A stretch of 64,000 nt of DNA from the NCBI GenBank assembly GCA_964242625.1, contig CAXTAO010000001.1, positions 317,050-381,049 of the forward strand, read 5' to 3'. The first letter of the stretch is position 1; every line of letters starts with the position of its first letter. The translations under genes and the position numbers were made by a program. Of the stretch, positions 17,920-30,330 are shown piece after piece. Under the pieces are notes generated by a model, which made no database searches, was not told where the DNA came from, and saw nothing but the letters and a program-made list of their open reading frames with translations. This DNA is from JASLDZ01 sp964242625. Lineage in GTDB: Bacteria > Pseudomonadota > Alphaproteobacteria > Caulobacterales > Caulobacteraceae.

Positions 17920-19251
17920 ATGCGCTTGTCGCGCTACTTCCTGCCCGTGCTGAAGGAGACGCCGTCGGAGGCGCAGATCGCCTCCCACCGGCTGATGCTG
18001 CGGGCGGGGATGATCCGGCAGGAGGCGGCGGGCATCTACGCCTGGCTGCCGCTGGGGCTCCGCGTGCTGCGCAAGGTGGAGCGCATCGTGCGCGAGGAGA
18101 TGGACCGCGCGGGGTCGGTCGAGCTCCTCATGCCGACGCTGCAGCTGGCCGACCTGTGGCGCGAGAGCGGGCGCTACGACGCCTACGGCCCCGAGATGCT
18201 GCGCATCACCGACCGGCACGAGCGCGAGCTGCTCTACGGCCCTACCAACGAGGAGATGGTCACCGAGATCTTCCGCGCCAGCGTGAAGAGCTACAAGGAC
18301 CTGCCCAAGAGCCTCTACCACATTCAGTGGAAGTTCCGCGACGAGCAGCGCCCCCGCTTCGGCGTGATGCGCGGCCGCGAGTTCCTGATGAAGGACGCCT
18401 ACTCCTTCGACCTCGACGCCGAGGGCGCGCGCCGCGCCTACGACCGCATGTTCGTGAGCTATCTGCGCATCTTCGCGCGCATGGGGCTGACCGCCATTCC
18501 CATGCGCGCCGAGACGGGGCCGATCGGCGGCGACCTTTCTCACGAGTTCATCGTGCTGGCGCAGACGGGCGAGTCGACCGTCTACTGCGACCGCCGCGTG
18601 CTCGACCTTCCGATCCCCGGCGAGGATGTGGACTACGACAGCGACCTCTCCCCCATCGTGCGCGACTGGACCACGCTCTACGCCGCCACCGAGGATGTGC
18701 ACGACGCCGGCCGCTACGCCGCCGAGGTGGCCGAGGCGGACCGTACGGAAACGCGCGGCATCGAGGTCGGCCAGGTGTTCTATTTCGGCGAGAAATACTC
18801 CGCCCCCATGCGCGCGGTGGTCGCCGGCCCCGACGGGGTGGAGCGGCCGGTGCACATGGGGAGCTACGGCGTCGGCGTGTCGCGGCTCCTGGGCGCCATC
18901 ATCGAGGCGCGCCACGACGAGGCGGGCATGATCTGGCCGGACAGCGTGGCCCCCTTCCACGTGGCCCTCCTCAACCTGCGCGTCGGCGACGCCGGCTGCG
19001 ACGCAGCGTGCGAGGAGGCCTACCGTCGGCTGACCGACCGCAGGGTGGAGGTGCTCTACGACGACACCGCCGAGCGCCCGGGCGCCAAGTTCGCCACCGC
19101 CGACCTCCTGGGCCTGCCCTGGCGGCTGACGGTCGGGCCGAAGGGCGTGGCCGCCGGCGAGGTCGAGCTCAAGCGGCGCGACACGGGCGAGAGCCGCACG
19201 CTGTCGCTGCACGAGGCGCTGAACGCCATCGCCTCGCCGAAGGTGCAATGA
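17920..19251 (+). CDS. proS: Prolyl-tRNA synthetase (class II, without editing insertion)
   Basis: It charges tRNA-Pro with proline in the cytoplasm. The 443-residue length is that of the alphaproteobacterial type that lacks the ~180-residue INS editing domain between motifs 2 and 3. Visible are motif 1 (ELLMPTLQLADLWRESGR), the GPTNEE segment, motif 2 (QWKFRDEQRPRFGVMRGREF), motif 3 (GSYGVGVSRLLGAIIE) and the C-terminal anticodon-binding domain. The TGA overlaps the next ATG by three bases. Confidence 0.97.
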   Translation: MRLSRYFLPVLKETPSEAQIASHRLMLRAGMIRQEAAGIYAWLPLGLRVLRKVERIVREEMDRAGSVELLMPTLQLADLWRESGRYDAYGPEMLRITDRHERELLYGPTNEEMVTEIFRASVKSYKDLPKSLYHIQWKFRDEQRPRFGVMRGREFLMKDAYSFDLDAEGARRAYDRMFVSYLRIFARMGLTAIPMRAETGPIGGDLSHEFIVLAQTGESTVYCDRRVLDLPIPGEDVDYDSDLSPIVRDWTTLYAATEDVHDAGRYAAEVAEADRTETRGIEVGQVFYFGEKYSAPMRAVVAGPDGVERPVHMGSYGVGVSRLLGAIIEARHDEAGMIWPDSVAPFHVALLNLRVGDAGCDAACEEAYRRLTDRRVEVLYDDTAERPGAKFATADLLGLPWRLTVGPKGVAAGEVELKRRDTGESRTLSLHEALNAIASPKVQ

Positions 19252-20517
19252 CGGGCGCGGCCGCCCCCTTCTCCGCCTGGGAGCGCGACCTCGCCGGCCG
19301 CTACCTGCGCACCACCCGCAAGAACGGCGGGGTGACGGTGATCTCCACAATCGCCTTCACCGGCATCATGCTGTCGGTGGCGGTGCTGATCATCGTGATG
19401 TCGGTGATGAACGGCTTCCGCACCGACCTCCTGGGCCGCATCCTGGGCTTCTCCGGCCACGTGTTCGTGCAGGGGCCGGCGGTGCAGGACCCGGCGGCGC
19501 GAGCGGCCATGTTGGCGCGCCTGCGCGCCACGCCCGGCGTGGTCAGCGCCGCGCCCGTGGTGGAGGCGCAGAGCCTCGCGACCGGGCCCGCCGCCCGCTC
19601 GGGCGCCATCGTGCGCGGCGTCGATCCGTCCGAGCTCGGGCCGCAGTCGCTGGTCGTGCGCGGGCTCAAGGAGGGCGGGTTGCAGGGCTTCGGCGCGGGC
19701 GAGTACGGCGGCGACCGCGTCCTCTTAGGATCCGGCCTGGCCGAGACCATCGGCGCCCACGCGGGCGACCCCGTCGACCTGATCTCGCCGGAAGGGGAGG
19801 CGACGGTCCTGGGCTCCTCCACGCCTCGGGAGAAGACCTATCAGGCCGGTGGCGTGTTCTCGGTCGGCGCCTCCAATTTCGATAGCGGCTACATCTACAT
19901 GCCGCTCGCCCAGGCGCAGCTCTTCTTCGGGCGCGGCGAGGGGGTGGATTTCCTCGAGCTCAAGGTCGCCGACCCCGACCATCTGGAGCGCTACCTGCCA
20001 GCCATCCGCCAGGCCGCGGGCGCGGGCGCGGCGGTCACCGACTGGCGCGACCGCTCGCGCTCGTTCTGGAACGCGCTGCAGACCGAGCGCAACGTCATGC
20101 GGCTGATCCTGATGATGGTGGTGGCCATCGCCGTCCTGAACATCATCTCCGGCCTGATCATGCTGGTGAAGAACAAGACGCGCGACATCGCCATACTGCG
20201 CACCATGGGGGCCGGGCGCGGCGCCGTCCTGCGCGTGTTCTTCATGGCGGGAGCGGCGATCGGCGTCTCGGGCGCAGTGGCGGGGCTCGTGCTGGGCGCG
20301 GTGTTCTCCACCTTCATCGACCAGATCCAGGCGGGGCTGGAGATGATCGGCATTCATGTGTGGAGCGCCGACACCTATTTCCTGTCGCGCGTGCCCGCGC
20401 GCATCGAGTGGAGCGAGGTGACGGGCATCATGCTGTTCGCCCTCGTGATGAGCTTCCTCGCCACCCTGCCGCCCGCTTGGTGGGGCAGCCGGCTCGATCC
20501 CGTCGAGGCGCTCCGGT

Positions 20518-20525
<8 letters not shown>
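19248..20525 (+). CDS. lolC: Lipoprotein-releasing permease, LolC/LolE family
   Basis: With LolD this inner-membrane protein extracts outer-membrane lipoproteins and hands them to LolA. The ATG at 19248 overlaps the proS stop (ATGA) and gives 425 residues. It has one N-terminal helix (ISTIAFTGIMLSVAVLIIVM), a large periplasmic MacB_PCD-like domain and a C-terminal FtsX domain with three helices including LNIISGLIMLVKNKTRDIAI. Only one permease gene is present beside lolD, so the complex is probably a symmetric LolC/E dimer, as in many alphaproteobacteria. Confidence 0.92.
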
Positions 20526-21219
<694 letters not shown>

Positions 21220-21224
21220 GCCTC

Positions 21225-21254
21225 TTGCGCGGGGGAACAAAAGAAGACTAGAAC
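21225..21254 (+). promoter_or_regulatory. Candidate promoter of the small SOS gene (and dnaE)
   Basis: TTGCGCG (21225-21231) and ACTAGAAC (21247-21254) resemble the Caulobacter housekeeping consensus TTGaCgS-N10-14-GCtANAWC, with 15 bases between. The -10 element matches seven of eight positions. Its last four bases are the left half of the LexA box, which explains repression by steric block. Confidence 0.55.
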
Positions 21255-21265
21255 ATTCCCGGAAC
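21251..21265 (+). promoter_or_regulatory. LexA box (GAAC-N7-GAAC)
   Basis: GAAC at 21251-21254 and GAAC at 21262-21265 are separated by exactly seven bases (ATTCCCG). GTTC-N7-GTTC, read on either strand, is the established LexA operator of alphaproteobacteria. It overlaps the candidate -10 element and lies 20 bases before a small gene's ATG. The window's own lexA gene carries the same motif twice. Confidence 0.85.
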
Positions 21266-21285
21266 ACATGCCTGGGGAGGTTCTC

Positions 21286-21378
21286 ATGATCGTCCGTCTC
21301 GCCCGTGACTCGATGGCGCTTGCCTCGGTGACCGGCTTCGTCTGCATGGTCTGCGCCGCTGCGCGGCTCCTGGGCTGA
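21286..21378 (+). CDS. 30-residue SOS-controlled membrane peptide, SidA-like
   Basis: A strong Shine-Dalgarno GGGGAGG (21274-21280) stands five bases before the ATG. The peptide starts with a short basic segment (MIVRLARDSM) followed by one hydrophobic helix (ASVTGFVCMVCAAARLLG), consistent with an inner-membrane N-in peptide. A LexA box covers its promoter. Known: in Caulobacter crescentus, SidA is a 29-residue inner-membrane peptide induced by SOS that blocks division through FtsW/FtsN. Inferred: size, topology, regulation and position directly upstream of dnaE make this a SidA counterpart; no sequence comparison was possible. dnaE follows 49 bases later and may share the transcript. Confidence 0.72.
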   Translation: MIVRLARDSMALASVTGFVCMVCAAARLLG

Positions 21379-21427
21379 TTCCCTGAAGGGCCCGGAGCGC
21401 GCGCGCGTGCGGCTCTGGGAGGCTCTG

Positions 21428-24901
<3,474 letters not shown>

Positions 24902-25055
24902 CGCCCTCCGCGCGCTTGCGTTTGGACGGTTCCGCGGCCATATGGCGGCCATTCCACACGCAGGCGTGCGAGGCGGGCTCTAAGCTCGCGTCGCGTTCCG
25001 GTGGCCTTGCGGTCGCAGCCTGCGGAGGCTCAACCGGACGAACGGACTTTCATTC

Positions 25056-25844
25056 ATGGCCCTGCCCGACTTCAACATGCGCCAACTCCTGGAGAGCGGC
25101 GCGCACTTCGGCCACCAGACGCACCGCTGGAACCCGAAGATGGAGCGCTTCATCTTCGGATCGCGCTCCAACATCCACATCATCGACCTCAGCCAGACGA
25201 TCCCGCTCCTGCACACCGCGCTCGTGAAGGTGCGTGAGGTGGCGGCCGGCGGTGGCCGCGTGCTGTTCGTCGGCACCAAGCGCCAGGCGCAGGAGCCGGT
25301 GGCCGCGGGCGCCAAGCGCTGCGCACAGTACTACGTCAACCACCGGTGGCTGGGCGGTACGCTCACCAACTGGCGCACCATGTCGGGCTCGATCAACCGT
25401 CTGCGTGAGCTCGAAGGCATCAGCGATGAGGGTGTCCGCACCAAGAAGGAGCTCCTGGGGCTGACCCGCGAGCGCGACAAGCTCGAGCTGAGCCTCGGCG
25501 GCATCAAGGACATGGGCGGCATCCCCGACCTGATGTTCGTGATCGACACCAACAAGGAGGCGATCGCGATCCAGGAGGCGCGCAAGCTCAACATCCCGGT
25601 GGTGGCGATCCTCGACACCAATTCCGATCCCGACGGCGTGGCCTACCCGATCCCGGCCAACGACGACGCGGCCCGCGCGCTCCAGCTCTACTGCGACCTC
25701 GTGGCCGACTCGGTGCTGGACGGTCTGGCCGCCGGCCAGGGCGCTTCGGGCGTCGACCTCGGCGCCTCCGAGGCCCCGATGGAGCCGGCGCTGCGCACCG
25801 AAGCCGCGCTGGACGCGGTCCAGGCCGAGCCCGCCGCCGTCTGA
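25056..25844 (+). CDS. rpsB: 30S ribosomal protein S2
   Basis: S2 joins the 30S subunit late and recruits S1. The 262-residue protein has the conserved LLESGAHFGHQTHRWNPKME, LFVGTKRQAQEPV, YVNHRWLGGTLTNWRTM and VVAILDTNSDPDGVAYPIPA. The C-terminal 30 residues are an acidic Ala-rich tail. It heads the rpsB-tsf unit; a hairpin lies in the gap before tsf. Confidence 0.98.
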   Translation: MALPDFNMRQLLESGAHFGHQTHRWNPKMERFIFGSRSNIHIIDLSQTIPLLHTALVKVREVAAGGGRVLFVGTKRQAQEPVAAGAKRCAQYYVNHRWLGGTLTNWRTMSGSINRLRELEGISDEGVRTKKELLGLTRERDKLELSLGGIKDMGGIPDLMFVIDTNKEAIAIQEARKLNIPVVAILDTNSDPDGVAYPIPANDDAARALQLYCDLVADSVLDGLAAGQGASGVDLGASEAPMEPALRTEAALDAVQAEPAAV

Positions 25845-25895
25845 TCCTCCGCGACGCCGGGCGGCCCGCGCCGTCCCGGACCGTCACACCCCTGA

Positions 25896-25927
25896 GACGC
25901 GGCCGTGCTGCAAGGCGCGGCCGCGTC
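25896..25927 (+). terminator. Hairpin between rpsB and tsf
   Basis: Ten-base perfect arms GACGCGGCCG/CGGCCGCGTC flank a 12-base loop midway in the rpsB-tsf gap. A partial terminator between these genes is known in E. coli, where rpsB is transcribed more than tsf; the same role is likely here. Confidence 0.5.
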
Positions 25928-25958
25928 GTCGCACCTGCATCTTGGGAGACCTGAAGAG

Positions 25959-26918
25959 ATGGCCGAGATCACCGCCCAACTCGTGAAGACCCTGCGCGAG
26001 ACCTCCGGCGCGGGCATGATGGATTGCAAGCGCGCTCTGACCGAGACGAATGGCGACCTCGAGGCCGCGGTGGACTGGCTTCGCACCAAGGGGCTCTCCA
26101 AGGCCGCCAAGAAGTCGGACCGCGTGGCCGCGGAGGGCCTGGTCGCCGTCGCCCTGCGGCCCGAGGGGCGCGGCATGGTCGGCGCGGCGGTGGAGGTGAA
26201 CGCCGAGACCGACTTCGTGGCGCGCAACGAGCTGTTCCAGACCGCCGCCCGCAAGGTCGCCCGCGCGGCGCTCGACGCCGACATCGGCTCCGAGCTGACC
26301 GACGTCGCGGCGCTGAACGACGCGCCGGTCGAGGGCGGCGAGACCGTGCAGGCCATGCTCACCAACCTGATCGCCAACATCGGCGAGAACATGATGGTGC
26401 GCCGCGCCAAGCGCTTCGCCGTGGGCGAGGGCGTGGTTTCGGCCTATGTGCACAACTCGGTCGCGCCCGAGCTAGGGCGCATCGGCGTCCTGGTCGCGCT
26501 CGAATCGGCGGCCGAGGACCATGCGGCGCTGACCGAGCTCGGGCGCAAGATCGGCATGCACATCGCGGCGACCTCGCCGCTGTCGCTCTCGACCGACGAC
26601 CTCGATCCGGCGGCGGTGGAACGCGAGCGCGCCATCTTCTCAGAGCAGGCCGCGCAGTCGGGCAAGCCCCCCGGCGTGGTCGAGAAGATGGTCGAGGGCC
26701 GCATCCGCAAGTTCTACGAGGAGGTCGTGCTGACCAAGCAGGCCTTTGTCATGAACCCGGACCAGACCATCGAGCAGCTCGTGGCCGAGCAGGGCAAGGC
26801 GCTGGGCGCCCCCATCAAGCTCGCCGGCTTCGTGCGGCTGGCGCTGGGCGAGGGCGTCGATAAGCAGACCGGCGACTTCGCCGCCGAGGTGGCCCAGCTC
26901 ACCGGCGCGACCGTCTGA
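25959..26918 (+). CDS. tsf: Elongation factor Ts
   Basis: EF-Ts is the guanine-nucleotide exchange factor of EF-Tu. The ATG at 25959 (MAEITAQLVKTLRETSGAGM) follows GGGAGACCTGAAGAG and gives 319 residues. The N-terminal UBA-like domain has MMDCKRALTETNGD; the core contains VEVNAETDFVARNE, which contacts EF-Tu, and the end has FVMNPDQTIEQLV. A perfect hairpin follows 7 bases after the stop. Confidence 0.97.
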   Translation: MAEITAQLVKTLRETSGAGMMDCKRALTETNGDLEAAVDWLRTKGLSKAAKKSDRVAAEGLVAVALRPEGRGMVGAAVEVNAETDFVARNELFQTAARKVARAALDADIGSELTDVAALNDAPVEGGETVQAMLTNLIANIGENMMVRRAKRFAVGEGVVSAYVHNSVAPELGRIGVLVALESAAEDHAALTELGRKIGMHIAATSPLSLSTDDLDPAAVERERAIFSEQAAQSGKPPGVVEKMVEGRIRKFYEEVVLTKQAFVMNPDQTIEQLVAEQGKALGAPIKLAGFVRLALGEGVDKQTGDFAAEVAQLTGATV

Positions 26919-26925
26919 ACCTCGG

Positions 26926-26955
26926 GCCGGCCGGCGACGCGCGTCGCCGGCCGGC
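26926..26955 (+). terminator. Perfect 30-bp palindrome after tsf
   Basis: Arms 26926-26940 and 26941-26955 are exactly complementary over 15 bases, forming a stem with a four-base turn. It lies eight bases after the tsf stop and is followed by TCTCGCTT. It very likely ends the rpsB-tsf transcript and isolates it from the EF-hand gene. Confidence 0.7.
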
Positions 26956-27117
26956 TCTCGCTTGGTGCCGCTGTTTGTGACGGGGCGGATACGCGACGAG
27001 GAGCGGCCGCGGCGTGGCGCCCGCGCGGCCGGCGGTTTGCACGTGGCCAGGTAGCCTGAGCCGTCCAGCGTGACGGACCACGGCCCCCTGGTCCGCCCAC
27101 CCGCAAGGTCAGCCCGC

Positions 27118-28002
27118 ATGAGCACAGTCGCCAGCCTCACCGCATCGAGCTCCGACGCGCTGCAGAAGCTCCTGCAGATGGGGGCCGCCGCCCGGCAGAC
27201 TTCGCCGGGTTCGACCGCCGCCGCCCCGGCGCCCTCTGCCGGCTCGGCGCCTCCACCCCCTCCCAAGGCCGCCCATCACGGCGGCGGCCACGCCGGCCAT
27301 CGTTTCGGCTCCGATACGCTGTCGGCGCTGATCTCCTCTCAGACGGAGGACGCCACCGATGCGGCGGCCGCCTCGCCGACGACCCAGGCGGCGCAGACGC
27401 TGATCGCCGCCGATGACGCCGACAGCGACGGCGCGCTCAGCACCGACGAGATCACCTCGGCGCTCACCAAGGCGGGCTCCGCGCTGGACGCGAGCGCGGT
27501 CGGGAGCGCGGTCAAGTCGCTCGACACCGACAGCGACGGCAAGCTCAGCGCGAGCGAACTCGCCGCCGGGCTCAAGCAGGCGGGGCTCGCCCGGGGCGGC
27601 GCGCACGTGAACCACGCGCGCTACGGCGGACCGGGCGGCGTCGACGACGCGTCGGGCGGCGGCGACGCGAGCCTGGAGCCGCCCGGCGCCGCGCCGACGG
27701 CCGGCGACATGGCTTCGTCGATCATCAGCGCCACCGACACGAGCGGCACGGGCGCGCTCGGCTTCAGCGACTTCTCCAAGGCGCTGGGCGGCGCCTCGAC
27801 CACCGAGGCCGCAACGATCTCGACGGGCTCCGGCGACCTCGCCGCCGCCTTCAAGGGCCTGGACGGCGACGCGGACGGCCGGATCAGCCGGGCCGAGCTC
27901 ACGCAAGCCATCCAGTCGTTCCTGACCACCCAGGCGGGCTCCAGCGCGAACGCCGCGGTGGACGCGGCCGCCAGCCCGTCGCGGGTCTCGCTCGCCGCCT
28001 GA
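27118..28002 (+). CDS. EF-hand calcium-binding protein, inserted between tsf and pyrH
   Basis: The 294-residue product has four EF-hand loops: DADSDGALSTDE (100-111), DTDSDGKLSASE (136-147), a degenerate DTSGTGALGFSD (207-218) and DGDADGRISRAE (249-260). The first, second and fourth keep the 1-3-5-12 acidic ligands. The N-terminal 90 residues are low-complexity Ala/Pro/Ser/His with HHGGGHAGHR and no clear signal peptide, so cell location is unclear. ATG at 27118 is preferred over one at 27070. It has its own upstream terminator and a strong downstream one, so is a separate transcript within an otherwise conserved rpsB-tsf-pyrH-frr cluster. Function unknown; calcium sensing or buffering is an inference. 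Confidence 0.85.
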   Translation: MSTVASLTASSSDALQKLLQMGAAARQTSPGSTAAAPAPSAGSAPPPPPKAAHHGGGHAGHRFGSDTLSALISSQTEDATDAAAASPTTQAAQTLIAADDADSDGALSTDEITSALTKAGSALDASAVGSAVKSLDTDSDGKLSASELAAGLKQAGLARGGAHVNHARYGGPGGVDDASGGGDASLEPPGAAPTAGDMASSIISATDTSGTGALGFSDFSKALGGASTTEAATISTGSGDLAAAFKGLDGDADGRISRAELTQAIQSFLTTQAGSSANAAVDAAASPSRVSLAA

Positions 28003-28037
28003 CGCGGCGCGGTTGGTGGGCCGAACCTGGAGGCCTG

Positions 28038-28074
28038 CGGGCCGGGGCGAAGCGCCTCGGCCCGTTCCTTTTTC
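28038..28074 (+). terminator. Intrinsic terminator with T-run after the EF-hand gene
   Basis: A 12-bp stem (28038-28049 with 28053-28064, one G-U pair) with an AAG loop is followed by TTCCTTTTTC. This is the most canonical intrinsic terminator in the window. Confidence 0.85.
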
Positions 28075-28151
28075 CCGACGCGCCCGCTAGGGTCCGCGCC
28101 GCTTCGGGTCGCGCGTCGCCGTCCGCCCGCCGCCACGCCCGAGGAGCCCCC

Positions 28152-28946
28152 ATGCCGCAGGACGATGCGCCCCCGCGCTTCCGCAAAATCCTGCTGAAGG
28201 TGTCGGGCGAGGTGCTGATGGGCGACCAGCCCTACGGCATCGACATGGCGACGGTCGGCGTGGTCGCCTCCGAGATCAAGGAGGTGGTCGAGCGCGGGGT
28301 GGAGCTGTGCCTCGTCATCGGGGGCGGCAACATCTTCCGCGGGCTGTCGGGCGCGGCCAAGGGCATGGAGCGCGCCTCGGCCGACTACATGGGCATGCTG
28401 GCCACGGTGATGAACGCGCTCGCCATGCAGAACGCGCTCGAGCAGATCGGCGTCGACACCCGCGTGCAGTCGGCCATCCCCATGGCCTCGGTCTGCGAGC
28501 CCTACATCCGCCGCCGCGCCGAGCGCCACCTGGAGAAGGGGCGGGTGGTGATCTTCGCCGCCGGCACGGGCAACCCGTTCTTCACGACGGACACGGCCGC
28601 GGCCCTGCGCGCCGCCGAGATGGGCTGCGATGCGCTGTTCAAGGGCACGAGCGTGGACGGCGTCTACAGCGCCGACCCGAAGCGCGATCCCCACGCCCAG
28701 CGCTACGACCGGCTGGGGTATCTCGACGTGCTCTCCCGCGACCTGCGGGTGATGGACGCCTCGGCCATCAGCCTGATGCGCGAGAACAAGATCCCGATCG
28801 TGGTCTTCTCTATTCGCGAGCCGGGCGCCCTCCTGGACGTGGTCGCCGGGCGCGGCGCGCACACGGTGATCGAGGAGACCGCGCCCTCCGAGCCCACCCC
28901 CATCGTCACCACGCCCGGCCCCACCGAGGCCGCGTCCGCAGCCTAG
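28152..28946 (+). CDS. pyrH: Uridylate kinase
   Basis: Phosphorylates UMP to UDP, specific to bacteria and regulated by GTP and UTP. The 264-residue protein has the amino-acid-kinase fold with KILLKVSGEVLMG, the VIGGGNIFRG glycine-rich loop, ADYMGMLATVMNALAMQ and the nucleotide-binding FAAGTGNPFFTTDTAAALRA. A ~20-residue Pro/Thr-rich C-terminal tail (PSEPTPIVTTPGPTEAASAA) exceeds the usual length. GAGGAGCCCCC precedes the ATG; frr follows nine bases after the stop. Confidence 0.97.
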   Translation: MPQDDAPPRFRKILLKVSGEVLMGDQPYGIDMATVGVVASEIKEVVERGVELCLVIGGGNIFRGLSGAAKGMERASADYMGMLATVMNALAMQNALEQIGVDTRVQSAIPMASVCEPYIRRRAERHLEKGRVVIFAAGTGNPFFTTDTAAALRAAEMGCDALFKGTSVDGVYSADPKRDPHAQRYDRLGYLDVLSRDLRVMDASAISLMRENKIPIVVFSIREPGALLDVVAGRGAHTVIEETAPSEPTPIVTTPGPTEAASAA

Positions 28947-28955
28947 AGTCCGTCC

Positions 28956-29513
28956 ATGAGCAAGCCCGACCTCTCCCTCTACAAGACCCGCATGGACAAG
29001 GCGGTCGACGCCCTGCGCGACGACTTCGCGGGCCTGCGCACCGGCCGCGCGTCGGCGGGCCTCTTGGAACCGGTGACGGTCGAGGCGTACGGCTCCTCCA
29101 TGCCGCTGAACACGGTGGCCGCGATCAGCGTGCCCGAGCCGCGCATGCTCATGGTCAGCGTGTGGGACAAGGGGATGACCGTCGCCGTCGAGAAGGCGAT
29201 CCGCGCCGCCGGGCTGGGGCTCAACCCCATCGTCGACGGCCAGACGCTGCGCGTGCCGATCCCGCCCCTGACGGAGGAGCGCCGCCGCGAGTTCGTCAAG
29301 CTCGCCGGCAAGTACGCCGAGCAGCAGAAGGTGGCCGTGCGCAACGTGCGCCGCGACGCCATGGAGGACCTGAAGCGCGCGGAGAAGGACGGCTCGCTCT
29401 CGCAGGACGAGGAGAAGAAGGCCCAGACCGAGGTGCAGGGCTTCACCGACGCGGCGGTGAAGCGCATCGACGAGGTGTTGAAGACCAAGGAACAGGAGAT
29501 CATGCACGTCTGA
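28956..29513 (+). CDS. frr: Ribosome recycling factor
   Basis: RRF with EF-G splits the post-termination ribosome. The 185-residue product is standard (LRTGRASAGLLEPVTVEAYG, PLNTVAAISVPEPRMLMVS, GLNPIVDGQTLRVPIPPLTEERRREFVK, VAVRNVRRDAMEDLK). It lies in the conserved tsf-pyrH-frr-uppS order, with uppS 43 bases on. Confidence 0.97.
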   Translation: MSKPDLSLYKTRMDKAVDALRDDFAGLRTGRASAGLLEPVTVEAYGSSMPLNTVAAISVPEPRMLMVSVWDKGMTVAVEKAIRAAGLGLNPIVDGQTLRVPIPPLTEERRREFVKLAGKYAEQQKVAVRNVRRDAMEDLKRAEKDGSLSQDEEKKAQTEVQGFTDAAVKRIDEVLKTKEQEIMHV

Positions 29514-29556
29514 TGGGCGGTCCGGTGGTCAGGTCGGCGGCGCGGGGAGGCTCGCT

Positions 29557-30330
29557 GTGGCGCACGTGCGGAACCTGACCGGCCCGTCGGCGGAGGCGCA
29601 CGGCCGCCCGCATGCGCGCCACGTCGCCATCATCATGGACGGCAACGGCCGCTGGGCGAAGCGGCGCGGCCTGCCGCGCACCTTCGGCCACCGCGAGGGC
29701 GTCAAGGCGCTGAAGCGGACCGTCGAGGCCGCGCCCGACTGCGGGATCGAGTGGCTGACGGTGTTCGGCTTCTCCACGGAGAACTGGCGGCGCCCGCCCT
29801 CAGAGGTCTCCGAGCTGATGAACCTCCTAAAGACCTACGTCGCCCAGGACCTCGCGCGGCTGGAGCGCGAGGGCGTGCGCGTGCACGTGATCGGTCGCCG
29901 CGACGGCCTCTCCGCCGACATCCTGGAGGTGATCGAGCGGGCCGAGGCGCGCACGCGCCACAACGACCGCTTCCACCTGCAGGTCGCCTTCAACTACGGC
30001 GGCCGCGCCGACATCGCCGAGGCCGCGCGCCGGCTGGCGGAGGAGGCCGTCGCGGGCCGGCTCGACCCCGCGCGGCTGGACGAAGCGGCGTTCCAGAGCC
30101 GGCTCTCCACCACGGGCGCGCCCGACGTTGAGCTGATCGTGCGCACCTCGGGCGAGCGGCGGCTGTCGAACTTCCTGCTCTGGGAGTGCGCCTACGCCGA
30201 GCTCGTGTTCCAGGAGGTGCTGTGGCCCGACTACGGGGCCGAGCCGCTGCGGCAGGCGGTGGCCGAGTTCAATGCGCGCGAGCGGCGATACGGCGGGGCG
30301 GAGGTGGATGACGTCCTCGCCGCCGGCTAG
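29557..30330 (+). CDS. uppS: Isoprenyl transferase (undecaprenyl diphosphate synthase)
   Basis: Makes the C55 lipid carrier for peptidoglycan and O-antigen synthesis by cis-condensation of isopentenyl diphosphate. The 257-residue product has the catalytic Asp in AIIMDGNGRWAKRRG (Asp28), FGFSTENWRRPPSEV, and the C-terminal LIVRTSGERRLSNFLLWE and VLWPDYG motifs. The start is GTG at 29557 with GGGGAGG six bases upstream. Its 3' end overlaps cdsA by 23 bases. Confidence 0.95.
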   Translation: MAHVRNLTGPSAEAHGRPHARHVAIIMDGNGRWAKRRGLPRTFGHREGVKALKRTVEAAPDCGIEWLTVFGFSTENWRRPPSEVSELMNLLKTYVAQDLARLEREGVRVHVIGRRDGLSADILEVIERAEARTRHNDRFHLQVAFNYGGRADIAEAARRLAEEAVAGRLDPARLDEAAFQSRLSTTGAPDVELIVRTSGERRLSNFLLWECAYAELVFQEVLWPDYGAEPLRQAVAEFNARERRYGGAEVDDVLAAG

